This document shows, piece by piece, positions 16,663 through 25,637 of a stretch of DNA of 64,000 nucleotides. The position numbers were made by a program, and so were the translations under genes. Position 1 is the stretch's first letter. Each line of letters starts with the position of its first letter. The DNA lies in assembly GCF_000308655.1 (NCBI RefSeq), contig NZ_BAGC01000001.1:40730-104729 (forward strand). The letters are read 5' to 3'. This stretch comes from Nocardia niigatensis NBRC 100131 (GTDB lineage: Bacteria > Actinomycetota > Actinomycetes > Mycobacteriales > Mycobacteriaceae). The notes beneath the pieces were generated by a model. That model made no database searches. It was not told the DNA's origin and saw only the letters and a list, made by a program, of their open reading frames with translations.

Positions 16663-17922
16663 ATGATCGACCTTCGATTCCTGCGGGAAAACCCGGATGT
16701 GGTCCGTGCGTCGCAGCGAGCTCGCGGTGAGGACCCCTCCCTGGTGGATGCCCTGCTCGAGGCGGATGCCGCCCGCCGCGCCGCGGTCGCGACGGCCGAC
16801 AATCTGCGCGCCGAGCAGAAGGCCCTGGGCAAGAAGGTCGGCAAGGCTTCCCAGGACGAGCGTCCGGCGCTGCTGCAGCTGGGGCAGGAGCTGTCGGCGA
16901 AGGTGAAGGAGGCCGAGGCGGCCGAGACCGCCGCGGACGCCGACCTCGACGCCGCCCAGCGCGCGCTGTCGAATGTGGTGCAGGAGGGCGCGCCCGCCGG
17001 CGGCGAGGACGACTACGTCGTGCTCGAGACGGTCGGCACGCCGCGCGAATTCGATTTCGAGCCCAAGGATCACCTGGACCTGGGTGAGTCGCTCGGCGTG
17101 ATCGACATGGAGCGCGGCGCGAAGGTGTCGGGCTCGCGCTTCTACTTCCTCACCGGCAACGGCGCGCTGTTGCAACTGGCGCTGCTGCAACTGGCCGCGC
17201 AGAAGGCGGTGGCCAACGGATTCACCATGATGATCCCGCCGGTGCTGGTGCGTCCGGAGATCATGCAGGGCACCGGCTTCCTGGGTCAGCACGCCGCCGA
17301 GGTCTACCACCTCGAGGACGACGACCTGTACCTGGTCGGCACCTCGGAGGTGCCGCTGGCGGGCTATCACTCGGGCGAGATCCTGGATCTGAGCGAGGGC
17401 CCCAAGCGCTACGCCGGCTGGTCGTCGTGCTTCCGCCGGGAGGCGGGCAGCTACGGCAAGGACACCCGCGGCATCATCCGTGTGCACCAATTCGACAAGG
17501 TGGAGATGTTCGTCTACACCACCCCGGATCAGGCCGACGCCGAGCACCAGCGGCTGCTGGCCTGGGAGCGGGAGATGCTCGCCGCCATCGAGGTGCCCTA
17601 CCGCGTCATCGATGTGGCCGCCGGCGACCTGGGCAGCTCGGCCGCCCGCAAATTCGATTGCGAGGCTTGGGTTCCCACCCAGGAGACCTATCGCGAGCTC
17701 ACCTCGACCTCGAATTGCACGACGTTCCAGGCGCGCCGCCTGAACGTCCGGTACCGGGACGAGAACGGCAAGCCGCAGATCGCCGCCACGCTGAACGGCA
17801 CCTTGGCCACGACCCGGTGGATTGTCGCTTTGCTGGAAAACCACCAGCAAGCCGATGGTTCGGTAAGGGTGCCCACTGCGCTGGTGCCTTTCGTCGGCAC
17901 CGACGTGCTGGCACCGCGCTGA
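16663..17922 (+). CDS. serS: seryl-tRNA synthetase
   Basis: A 419-aa class II synthetase that charges tRNA-Ser. ATG 16663 ([12 protein letters not shown]) matches the family start; ATG 16657 adds two residues. Residues 1-110 form the coiled-coil tRNA-binding arm. The core includes motif 2 [18 protein letters not shown], the TSEVPL segment and motif 3 NGTLATTRW. Length and motifs are complete. It is preceded by a palindrome, not by a T-box that I can recognise. Confidence 0.97.
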   Translation: MIDLRFLRENPDVVRASQRARGEDPSLVDALLEADAARRAAVATADNLRAEQKALGKKVGKASQDERPALLQLGQELSAKVKEAEAAETAADADLDAAQRALSNVVQEGAPAGGEDDYVVLETVGTPREFDFEPKDHLDLGESLGVIDMERGAKVSGSRFYFLTGNGALLQLALLQLAAQKAVANGFTMMIPPVLVRPEIMQGTGFLGQHAAEVYHLEDDDLYLVGTSEVPLAGYHSGEILDLSEGPKRYAGWSSCFRREAGSYGKDTRGIIRVHQFDKVEMFVYTTPDQADAEHQRLLAWEREMLAAIEVPYRVIDVAAGDLGSSAARKFDCEAWVPTQETYRELTSTSNCTTFQARRLNVRYRDENGKPQIAATLNGTLATTRWIVALLENHQQADGSVRVPTALVPFVGTDVLAPR

Positions 17923-17997
17923 GTATTCGCTACTCGGCGTGGCTTATTCCGCCGGTTGTGTCTACTGCCGGGTTGGCTTGTGTCTAGGCTAGGCACC

Positions 17998-19866
17998 GTG
18001 CGAGGAATCGGGTCTCGCGGCGATACCCGGACCCGGGTACGGGCGGCATCGGCGCTGGCGACGGCAATGGTCATGGCTCGGACCACCGGGGCGTTCTACG
18101 TCATGGGCGGGGTCCTGGGCCTGGTTCTGACTGCGGTCGCTCCGGGTGACGAGGGCAATCGGCCGCTGGTTGGCGCGGCGGCGTTCGGGGCGCTGCTGTT
18201 GGGTATCAGCCTGCTGATCTGGGGTCCGCGGCTGCCGCATTCGGTGCACCACGCCTATGTGGCGACCGCCACCGTGCTGGTCACCATTGCGGTGCACTGG
18301 TTTCCGAACACGGTCGGCGCGATCAGTCTGGCGGCGTTCTATGTGTTCGTCGCGTGTGATGCCGCCATCTTCTTCTCCTGGCGGTGGCTGGGCGGGCATC
18401 TGGCGTTCGCGATCGCCTGCTGCCTGTGGGTGGTGCCGTCGCGCGGGCTGCCGTGGTGGTCGGGCATCATTCCGGCGGGCATCACCTTCGGAATCGGCAT
18501 TGTGGTCGGCATTCTGACGCGCATGGCGTCGGACGCCGATATCGATGTGCTGACGGGTCTGCTGAACCGGCGCGGTTTCGATCGGGCGCTGAGCAATGCC
18601 ATCGCGCACGCCACCCGGACCGGCCAGGGCCTGGCCCTGGTGCTGGTGGACCTGGACCGCTTCCAGAAGATCAACGACCATCTCGGGCATCGGGCCGGTG
18701 ACGCCGTGCTGCAGCGGGTGGCCGACACCTGGGCGAAACTGCTTGCGCCGGAGCAGCGGCTGGCCCGCTACGGCGGTGACGCGTTCGCGCTGCTGCTGCC
18801 CGGCACCACCGAGCAGGCCGCGATCCTGCTGACCGAGGAGCTGCGCGCGGCCGTCACCACGGGCTGTTCCGCGGGTGTGACGTCCTGGCAGCCGGGTGAA
18901 TCCGGGTCGCTGCTGGTGTCGCGCGCGGATGTGGGTCTGTACCGGGCCAAGCAGGCGGGCCGCAATCGCACGGTGCTGGAGTCGTCGCGGCAGCTGCCGC
19001 TGGCGGTGGAGCTGCGCGAGGCCATCGACCGCGGCACGCTGGACGTGCAGTACCAGCCGATCGTGAGTCTCACCGACGGCGCGACCCGGGCGGTCGGTGT
19101 GGAAGCCTTGCTGCGCTGGTCTTCTCACGCCCAGCCGGATGTGACCACCGAGGGCCTGATCCGGGTCGCCGAGGAATACGACCTCATCTCCGATCTGGAC
19201 GAGCTGGTGCTGCGGCGGGCCTGCGCCGATGCCGCCCGGCTGCAGGAGACCTTCGCCCAGTTGGATCTGACGCTGAACGTCAATGTGAGCGGGCTGGAGC
19301 TGGCCGAAACCGAGTACGCGGACCGGGTTTCCGGCATCCTCGCGGAGACCGGCTGGCCCGCCGAGCAACTCGTGCTCGAGGTGACCGAGAGCGAGCTGGC
19401 CGCCGAGTCCGAGACGGCCATCGCGAACCTGCACAAGCTGCGTGAGTTCGGCGTCCGGATCGCCATCGACGATTTCGGCACCGGCTACTCCTCGCTGAGC
19501 CGTCTGGCCACGTTGCCGTCGGACATCCTCAAGGTGGACCAGTCCTTCGTGGCGTCAATCCAGTCGGATTCCCCGGCGCCACCGTTGCTGGGCGTGATCG
19601 CGGCGCTGAGCAAATCGCTCGACCTGCAGGTCATCGCCGAGGGTGTGGAGACCGAATACCAGGCCGCGGTGCTGACCGAGCTCGGTTTCGCGCTGGCCCA
19701 GGGCTATCACTACAGCGACTCGCACCCGGTGTCCGAGCTCATCAACGACCTCAATGACCGGAATGGCCTGGTCGGCGCTGCGGTGGCGGAGGGCGAGCCG
19801 TCCTCCAACGTCTGGATACCGATCGATAATCCGCTTGACGGTGGGGCGCCCGGCGCGCAGGGTTGA
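17998..19866 (+). CDS. membrane GGDEF-EAL cyclic-di-GMP protein
   Basis: A 622-aa protein from GTG 17998. About six membrane segments occupy residues 25-175. A GGDEF domain follows (DVLTGLLNRRGFD, then the signature RYGGDAFALLLPG). The EAL domain then shows EALLRW, DDFGTGYSSL, KVDQSF and VIAEGVET, all expected for an active c-di-GMP phosphodiesterase. The cyclase signature is GGDAF, with Ala replacing the second acidic residue, so cyclase activity is doubtful. No classical PAS or sensor domain is seen beyond the membrane part. Confidence 0.92.
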   Translation: MRGIGSRGDTRTRVRAASALATAMVMARTTGAFYVMGGVLGLVLTAVAPGDEGNRPLVGAAAFGALLLGISLLIWGPRLPHSVHHAYVATATVLVTIAVHWFPNTVGAISLAAFYVFVACDAAIFFSWRWLGGHLAFAIACCLWVVPSRGLPWWSGIIPAGITFGIGIVVGILTRMASDADIDVLTGLLNRRGFDRALSNAIAHATRTGQGLALVLVDLDRFQKINDHLGHRAGDAVLQRVADTWAKLLAPEQRLARYGGDAFALLLPGTTEQAAILLTEELRAAVTTGCSAGVTSWQPGESGSLLVSRADVGLYRAKQAGRNRTVLESSRQLPLAVELREAIDRGTLDVQYQPIVSLTDGATRAVGVEALLRWSSHAQPDVTTEGLIRVAEEYDLISDLDELVLRRACADAARLQETFAQLDLTLNVNVSGLELAETEYADRVSGILAETGWPAEQLVLEVTESELAAESETAIANLHKLREFGVRIAIDDFGTGYSSLSRLATLPSDILKVDQSFVASIQSDSPAPPLLGVIAALSKSLDLQVIAEGVETEYQAAVLTELGFALAQGYHYSDSHPVSELINDLNDRNGLVGAAVAEGEPSSNVWIPIDNPLDGGAPGAQG

Positions 19867-19939
19867 TCCCATGCGGCTGCTCGTCTACGCCTGTTGATTT
19901 GTACTCCGTAGGGCTCTGTCCCGGGCACTCGCCGAGCGT

Positions 19940-21319
19940 GTGGGCCCGGCGCACGCGACACGCGGCCACCCCGGCTCGACCCGTGCACTGACGCTGCGGG
20001 CGATGCTGTTCGCCATCACGGCGGACCTGATCCCGCTCTACGCGATCTACGCCCTGCTGTTCGCCGATCACGGCCTGAACGCGGCGCAGATCTCGTCGCT
20101 CTTCGCCATCTGGTCCGCGACCTCCTTCCTGCTGGAGATCCCCTCCGGCGCCTGGGCCGACACGGTCTCACGGCGCGCCCTGCTCGTACTGTCGGGCGCC
20201 CTGCTGGCGGCGGGCTTCGCGGCGTGGACGCTGTACCCCTCCTACCTGGGATTCGCCCTGGGTTTCGTGCTGTGGGGTACTTCGGGCGCGCTCCGATCGG
20301 GCACCTTCGAGGCCCTGATTTACGACGATCTGCACGCCCGCGCGGACACCGCCGCGTACGCGCGGTTGCTGGGGTACCTCCGCGCCGGCGCCGAATCCGC
20401 CGCGCTCGCGGGCATTCTGGTGGCGGCCCCGCTCTACGCGTGGGGCGGCTACGCGCTGGTCGCCTGGTCCAGTGTCGCGATCGCCGTCGTGCACACTCTG
20501 ACCGCGGCCCTGCTGCCCACCGCACCGAAGTCGGTCTCCGCGGCGGAGATCGACGATTTGGGAGAGGTGGACGAGGGCGTCGCGGATGCCGATGCTGCCG
20601 AACCAGCGCCGAAATCCAGTGGCTACCTGCCGAAATCCAGTGGCTACCTGACGATGTTGCGGACGGGCCTGCGAGAGGGCCTGCGCGTGCGGACGATTCG
20701 GCGCGGAGTCATCCTGGTGGCCCTGCTGAACGGCATCACCGCCTTCGACGAGTACTTCGCCCTGCTCGCCGATCACGCGGGCGCGGGCCCGTCGACGGCC
20801 GCGGTCCTGGTGGGCATCACGGTGGCCGGTGCGCTGGCCGGCGCGACCCTGGCGGGCCGCACCGAGGGCATTTCGGCGCGAGTCATGTCCGCGGCGCTGG
20901 TGGTGGCCGGTGTCCTGTTCATCGCCGGCGCGCTGCTCGCGGGCGCCGCCGCCCACCACCCGCAGGCGATGTATGTGCTCACGGCCGTGGGCTTTTCGGC
21001 CGTGGGCGTCGCCTACGGCATCGACTACAACGCCGACGTCCTCGCCTCGGCCCGTTTGCAGGACGCCATCGCGGGCCCGGCCCGTGCGACCGTCACCTCG
21101 GTCTCCGGTTTCGTCACCGAGATGATCGCCCTGCTGGTCTTCGCCTTCGCCGCGGTGGCCACCACCTGGCTGTCCCTGCCGCTCATGGTCGCCCTGCTGG
21201 GTGTTCCGCTGCTGCTGGCCGCGGCCCTCGTCCCGACCTGGCTACCAAACGCGGCATCCGGCCTCGAGGTGGGCGTCCGCGATTCGCAGCCTGCCGCCCA
21301 GGATCCCGGACAGGTCTGA
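19940..21319 (+). CDS. MFS transporter
   Basis: A 459-aa polytopic protein from GTG 19940 with about 12 hydrophobic segments. The first half carries LLEIPSGAWADTVSRRALL, matching the MFS loop 2-3 motif. The central cytoplasmic loop (about residues 205-240) is acidic and contains a 7-residue tandem duplication, PKSSGYL twice, encoded by a 21-bp repeat at 20609-20650. The substrate is unknown; layout resembles drug or metabolite exporters of actinobacteria. It follows the c-di-GMP gene by 73 bases. Confidence 0.88.
   Translation: MGPAHATRGHPGSTRALTLRAMLFAITADLIPLYAIYALLFADHGLNAAQISSLFAIWSATSFLLEIPSGAWADTVSRRALLVLSGALLAAGFAAWTLYPSYLGFALGFVLWGTSGALRSGTFEALIYDDLHARADTAAYARLLGYLRAGAESAALAGILVAAPLYAWGGYALVAWSSVAIAVVHTLTAALLPTAPKSVSAAEIDDLGEVDEGVADADAAEPAPKSSGYLPKSSGYLTMLRTGLREGLRVRTIRRGVILVALLNGITAFDEYFALLADHAGAGPSTAAVLVGITVAGALAGATLAGRTEGISARVMSAALVVAGVLFIAGALLAGAAAHHPQAMYVLTAVGFSAVGVAYGIDYNADVLASARLQDAIAGPARATVTSVSGFVTEMIALLVFAFAAVATTWLSLPLMVALLGVPLLLAAALVPTWLPNAASGLEVGVRDSQPAAQDPGQV
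20609..20650 (+). repeat. 21-bp in-frame tandem duplication
   Basis: Two identical 21-bp units (20609-20629 and 20630-20650) encode PKSSGYL twice in the central loop of the MFS transporter. Identity is complete, which points to a recent slippage event. Confidence 0.85.
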
Positions 21320-21455
21320 TCGGGTGGGTTGCCGGGTCGTGCTGCGCTGGAACGGGATCCGTACCCGGCGGGGCGCGGCGGGGCAGAGCGCCGCGCGACA
21401 TGATCCGGTCGGTCGGTTCCGGGCCGGGGGTGGCGGGGACAATCGGGCGGTGGCG

Positions 21456-22391
21456 ATGCGGCAATGGGTGGGATTCGGGTTCGGGGGTTCCATCGGCGCG
21501 GCCGTGGCCGTCCAGGCGCGGATCAATGGGGAGCTGGGACAGCGGCTGGGGGATGGGATCGCGGCGGCGACCATCAGTTTCGGGAGTGGACTGCTGATAT
21601 TGGCCGTGGTGTTCGCGGCCAGTGGGCGGTTGCGGGCGGGTGTGGGGCGGGTGCGGGCCGCGCTCGATACGGGAGAACTGCACTGGTGGCAGCTGCTGGG
21701 TGGGCTGTCGGGCGCGTATTTCGTTGCGTGTCAGGGGCTCACGGTGGCGATCATCGGGGTGACGGCGTTCACGGTGGCGGCGGTGGCCGGGCAATTGGTG
21801 AGCAGCCTGGTGGTGGATCGGCTGGGCTGGGGGCCGAGCGGGCCGACACCGGTGACGGCGGGGCGGATCGGTGCCGCGGTGCTCGGCCTGGTCGCCGTGC
21901 TGCTGGCGGTGATCGGCCGGCGCGGCACCGGCACGGTCGGTGGGCATTCGGCGGCCTCGGTGCTGCTGGTAATCCTGCCGCTGATAGCCGGCTTACTGGT
22001 GGCCTGGCAGCAGGCGGTGAACGGCCGGGTCGGCGCGATCGGCAGCCCGCTGTCGGCGACCCTGGCCAATTTCGCGACCGGCACCGCGGCGCTGGTGGTC
22101 ATCGAGGCGGGAGTGCTGGTGCGGCGCGGTGGATTCGGCCCGCTGCCGAGCGAGCCGTGGCTGTATCTCGGTGGGCTGATCGGGATTTCGTTCGTGGCGC
22201 TGGCGGTGGCGGTGGTGCGCTGGATCGGGGTGCTGCTGCTGGGATTGACCTCGGTGGCGGGCCAGCTGCTGGCGTCGGTGGTGCTGGATGTGGTCGCGCC
22301 GACCGGCACCGGGCTCTCCGCCCTCGCGGTGATCGGCTGTGCGCTCACCTTCGTGGCCGTGGCGGTCGCCGCCCGCTCCCGGACGTCGTGA
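21456..22391 (+). CDS. DMT family transporter (YdcZ/DUF606 type)
   Basis: A 311-aa protein with about ten hydrophobic segments in two homologous halves, each beginning with a polar motif: AAVAVQARINGELGQRL in the first and LVAWQQAVNGRVGAIG in the second. This is the DUF606/YdcZ pattern. ATG 21456 is chosen (MRQWVGFGFGG); GTG 21450 adds two residues. Substrate unknown. It lies 137 bases after the MFS gene on the same strand. Confidence 0.88.
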   Translation: MRQWVGFGFGGSIGAAVAVQARINGELGQRLGDGIAAATISFGSGLLILAVVFAASGRLRAGVGRVRAALDTGELHWWQLLGGLSGAYFVACQGLTVAIIGVTAFTVAAVAGQLVSSLVVDRLGWGPSGPTPVTAGRIGAAVLGLVAVLLAVIGRRGTGTVGGHSAASVLLVILPLIAGLLVAWQQAVNGRVGAIGSPLSATLANFATGTAALVVIEAGVLVRRGGFGPLPSEPWLYLGGLIGISFVALAVAVVRWIGVLLLGLTSVAGQLLASVVLDVVAPTGTGLSALAVIGCALTFVAVAVAARSRTS

Positions 22392-22530
22392 GCGCCCCGC
22401 CGGAGGCCGTGGCCGTACCCGCCCCGATTCCGCCGCCACGCGGGTGAGTTATGTGTTTTCCGGCGTGGCGTCGAAAACTGTTCGGGTGATTTGTAATTCG
22501 CCGTCAATCTCGATGTGCAATGGTGCGGGA

Positions 22531-23139
22531 ATGGCTATCGACTACTGGGTGTGGGTGGCGCGTCTGGTGCTGGCCGTCGTGTTCGGATTGTCGGCGTGGG
22601 GGAAATTCGCCGACGGCTCCGGGACGCGGATAGCGGTGGAGGAGTTCGGCATTCCCATCCCGTGGGTGCCCGCGGTCGCCTGGGGGTTGCCGGCGGTGGA
22701 GGCGGGCGTGGCGATCGCGGTGCTGCCGCCGAGGACCGCGGCCGGTGCGGCGCTGGTGGCGATTCTGCTGCTGGGCATGTTCACGGGCGCCGTGGTCCGG
22801 CTGCTGCGCCACGGAAAGCGCCCGGTCTGCTCGTGTTTCGGCGCCGGGAGCGCGGCGCCGATCGGCCGCGGGACGGTGTTCCGCAATATCGTGCTGATCC
22901 TGCTGGCGGGCCTGACCGTCGTCGCGACGCTGGCCGATCCGCAGGTGCCGGGCGCGTTGCCGATGGATCACGCGGTCGCGCTGGCGGTGGCCGCCGGGTT
23001 CGCGGCCGTGCTGGTCTCGCTGTGGGGCGAATTGCGTTCGCTGCGCCGCCGCCTGGAAGACCTGGAAACAATGCGGCCGATCCGCCGGGATCGGCCGCAT
23101 TCAGCGGATCAGACCAGTTTCTTCGAACGCAGTTCGTGA
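22531..23139 (+). CDS. MauE/DoxX-like redox-associated membrane protein
   Basis: A 202-aa protein from ATG 22531 (MAIDYWVWVARLVL); ATG 22513 is an alternative. Four membrane segments and the conserved PVCSCFGAG after the third (about residues 92-100) mark the MauE/DoxD family, which helps handle disulfide redox in partner proteins. The last 20 codons run through a perfect hairpin (23071-23100), and the stop lies 31 bases inside the 3' end of the convergent Rieske gene. The extension FFERSS may therefore be incidental. Confidence 0.85.
   Translation: MAIDYWVWVARLVLAVVFGLSAWGKFADGSGTRIAVEEFGIPIPWVPAVAWGLPAVEAGVAIAVLPPRTAAGAALVAILLLGMFTGAVVRLLRHGKRPVCSCFGAGSAAPIGRGTVFRNIVLILLAGLTVVATLADPQVPGALPMDHAVALAVAAGFAAVLVSLWGELRSLRRRLEDLETMRPIRRDRPHSADQTSFFERSS
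23071..23100 (-). terminator. perfect hairpin serving the Rieske gene, inside the MauE gene end
   Basis: Arms ATGCGGCCGATCC (23071-23083) and GGATCGGCCGCAT (23088-23100) are perfect 13-bp complements with a GCCG loop. It begins 9 bases past the Rieske stop codon on the minus strand. On the plus strand it is translated as the C-terminus of the MauE-like protein. Confidence 0.7.
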
Positions 23140-24662
23140 CCCTTGGACGTCTTGCAGCGACCCGATTCCAGGTCCCACTGCCAGCCGTGCAGGTTGCAGG
23201 TCAGGGTATTGCCCTCCACCACACCGAATTTCGAGAGGTCGGCCTTGAGGTGCGGGCAGCGGCGCTGCACCTCCCAGCCGTCGAGCTCGGTGGACGCGGA
23301 GTCGTCGTGCGCCTCGGCGAACCAGCCGTCGGCGTAGGCGATGCGCTCGTCGGTGAGGCATTTGAAGAAGGTGTAGAGGAATTCGTTGTATCCGCCGATG
23401 CGCCAGGTGGTGAAGCGCGTGGACAGGAAGATGGTGTTCACCCAGTCCGGTTCGTCGTCGCGCAGCACGGTGCGCACCAGCTGCGGGTCGATGCGGAATC
23501 CGTAGCGGTACTTGCCTTCTCCCTCGATGGGCGCGCGCACCACGCGCTTGGGGAAGTCGAGCACCACGGTCTCGTCGCCCATGACCAGGCCGACCGCGTA
23601 GCCGATGCCGTCGCAGATGAGGTCGCTCTGCGCCATGATCGGCTCGAACTTGGCCTGCAGCGCCGGCAGCAGCGGTTCACCCTCGGCCGGGGCCCAGGTC
23701 GCCTTCTCGGCGGCCAGCACCGGAGCCATACGCTGGGCCATGTCCTCGATGTAGGCGGCCTTGTCGCCGAAGATGGTGTCCGGGTCGACCGGGTGGGTGA
23801 GCGAATTCAGCTCCTTGCCGGTCAGATCCGCGGTCGAGCCGGGGATCATGAGCAGCCCGCCCTCGTTGCCGTGGATCTTCATCTGATCCAGGAAGACGAT
23901 CTGGTCGGGGAAGATATTGCCCTCGTCGCCGCGGTCGTCGTTGAGGTAGCGCAGCTCGTCGTCCAGGAAGACCGGCGGGCCCGCGGACGGGACGATCCAG
24001 GTGGCCCCGACCTGCTCGATGTAGGAGCGGCAGCGGTCCATGCCGCGCTGGCGCTTCTGCTTGCCGAAGTTGGCCTTGGTCTTGGCGGGGATGTCGTAGA
24101 CCATCGGGTACCAGATGGCGCCGGAGTACTGCAGCAGGTGGATGTCCACGTGCCCGAAGTTGTCGTGCAGCACGTCCATGTCGACCGGCCGCGCGTCGTT
24201 CATGTTGAAGCACACGGTTTCCCCGTCGGCGACGACCAGGGCGGAGTCGCCGATGGGGCCGTCGGCGGGCGCGCGCAACGCGATGATCATGATGTCCAGG
24301 TCCCCGCCGGGACCGGTGACGGTGGTCTTGACCGAGTTCTCGGTCTCCACGAACTTGGTGAAGCCGAGCTTCTCGAGTTCCCGCTTCAGGTCCGGCACCG
24401 GGTAGTCGGGCAGCAGGACGGTGGCGTCCTTGCTGACCTTCTCGGCGAGGAGCTTGGCGTCCCAGTGATCGCGGTGCAGGTGCGAGACATAGAGGAAATC
24501 GCAGTTGCCGAGCTCGTCCCAGTCCAGCTGGGTGTTGTCGGGGAACGGGAACCACGATCCGAAATAGGCCGGATTGACCCACGGATCGCACAGGATCGTT
24601 CCGGCAGCGGTTCTAATGTGGAATCCGGCGTGTCCGACGCTGGTGATCTGCACGAGCTTCAT
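23109..24662 (-). CDS. metallo-beta-lactamase-fold hydrolase with C-terminal Rieske [2Fe-2S] domain
   Basis: A 517-aa fusion. The N-terminal metallo-hydrolase domain starts MKLVQITSVGHAGFHI and holds the metal motif SHLHRDHWD near residue 63-71. The C-terminal Rieske domain binds a 2Fe-2S cluster through RRCPHLKADL and CNLHGWQWD (about residues 460-500). ATG 24662 is chosen because it begins at the conserved domain edge, though GGGAGGA abuts it directly; GTG 24686 would add eight residues. It corresponds to Rv3818. Related CMP-NeuAc-hydroxylase-like proteins exist, but the substrate here is unknown. Confidence 0.9.
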   Translation of the reverse strand: MKLVQITSVGHAGFHIRTAAGTILCDPWVNPAYFGSWFPFPDNTQLDWDELGNCDFLYVSHLHRDHWDAKLLAEKVSKDATVLLPDYPVPDLKRELEKLGFTKFVETENSVKTTVTGPGGDLDIMIIALRAPADGPIGDSALVVADGETVCFNMNDARPVDMDVLHDNFGHVDIHLLQYSGAIWYPMVYDIPAKTKANFGKQKRQRGMDRCRSYIEQVGATWIVPSAGPPVFLDDELRYLNDDRGDEGNIFPDQIVFLDQMKIHGNEGGLLMIPGSTADLTGKELNSLTHPVDPDTIFGDKAAYIEDMAQRMAPVLAAEKATWAPAEGEPLLPALQAKFEPIMAQSDLICDGIGYAVGLVMGDETVVLDFPKRVVRAPIEGEGKYRYGFRIDPQLVRTVLRDDEPDWVNTIFLSTRFTTWRIGGYNEFLYTFFKCLTDERIAYADGWFAEAHDDSASTELDGWEVQRRCPHLKADLSKFGVVEGNTLTCNLHGWQWDLESGRCKTSKGHELRSKKLV

Positions 24663-24698
24663 TCCTCCCTGACCGTTACCAGCCACCCACAGTACTGG

Positions 24699-25538
24699 CT
24701 AGCCGGAGACGTCGCCGATGCAGTAACCCTCGGAGCCCGACTTCAGGGTGTATATCTGCTTTGTCGGTATTCCCCCGCCGGTGGTGACCGGTACCGACAC
24801 CGTGATGTACCCGCCGCGCGGCCACTCCGACTTGATGGACTGGTCCACGAAGGTCCTTACCGTTCCCGCCTTCGACGGGTTCACGGCCAGCGGGACACTG
24901 GCCGGTTTGCCGGTGCCGTCCGGATCCCAGGTTCGTCCCACGGCGCAGACCAGCGGATACGCGTCCTCCTGGTCACTGGGATGCAGCGGCTGACCGATAG
25001 AGCGAGAGAGGAAGCGCCGCACCGTGTGTCGCGCGTCGGCGTCATTGAACCCGAGCTCGCTCCCCGTCGGATAGACGTGCGGGCAGGCATACCCGGTGGC
25101 GATGTCCCGATCCTGCACGGTCACCGTCACCTCGGCGTTCTGCCAGGTCACGGCGTGTCCGCTGGAGACGCCCGGTCCGGTGAGCGCGTCGATGATGGCC
25201 TGCGGGTCCGCGTACATGCTGTGAATATTGGGCGGCGCCATGGTCCAGCACCGGTCGCCCAGTTCGTCCAGCTCCCTGTCCCGCAGATCGGCCGCCCACC
25301 GCGCCACCGCCGGCGCCGCCTCGGGCTTCCCCGGCACCGCCCCCACCCCACCGCTCGCCGCCGCGGTCGTGCTCGGGCTACCGGCGATCGAACTCGGCGC
25401 ATCGTCGGCCGCGAAGTCCGTGCCCTCGATCCCGGCCTTCGCATCGCAGCCGCAGACCACGCAGACCACACCGACTATCAACGTCCCGAGCATCCCCTCG
25501 CGGAGTCGTGCACGCAGCGCTGTTCGGCCGTTTTCCAC
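24699..25538 (-). CDS. putative lipoprotein, 279 aa
   Basis: The N-terminus has a positively charged start and the hydrophobic segment MLGTLIVGVVCVVCGC, ending in a Cys that fits a lipobox loosely. A Ser/Thr/Ala-rich linker follows (about residues 48-75). The body carries several cysteines (RCWTMAPP, YACPHVYP, YPLVCAVG, EGYCIGD) that could form disulfides outside the membrane. The start at GTG 25538 has GGAG adjoining; an internal ATG (MLGTLIV) is an alternative. I recognise no family. It reads away from the acyltransferase gene. Confidence 0.75.
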   Translation of the reverse strand: MENGRTALRARLREGMLGTLIVGVVCVVCGCDAKAGIEGTDFAADDAPSSIAGSPSTTAAASGGVGAVPGKPEAAPAVARWAADLRDRELDELGDRCWTMAPPNIHSMYADPQAIIDALTGPGVSSGHAVTWQNAEVTVTVQDRDIATGYACPHVYPTGSELGFNDADARHTVRRFLSRSIGQPLHPSDQEDAYPLVCAVGRTWDPDGTGKPASVPLAVNPSKAGTVRTFVDQSIKSEWPRGGYITVSVPVTTGGGIPTKQIYTLKSGSEGYCIGDVSG

Positions 25539-25637
25539 TCCTGCGAACCTCTTTCAGTGTCGAAAGGTCACATCAACTGAGAAGGTGTTGCCTGGATCAC
25601 TGGATGCCGCGCGGGCAGCGACTAGGCTAGCGGAACT

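Noticed and set aside
22515..25580. A 1021-codon open frame on the plus strand opposite the Rieske and lipoprotein genes
   Set aside because: It is antisense to well-recognised genes, has no domain signatures and skewed composition. Long antisense frames are expected at this GC content.
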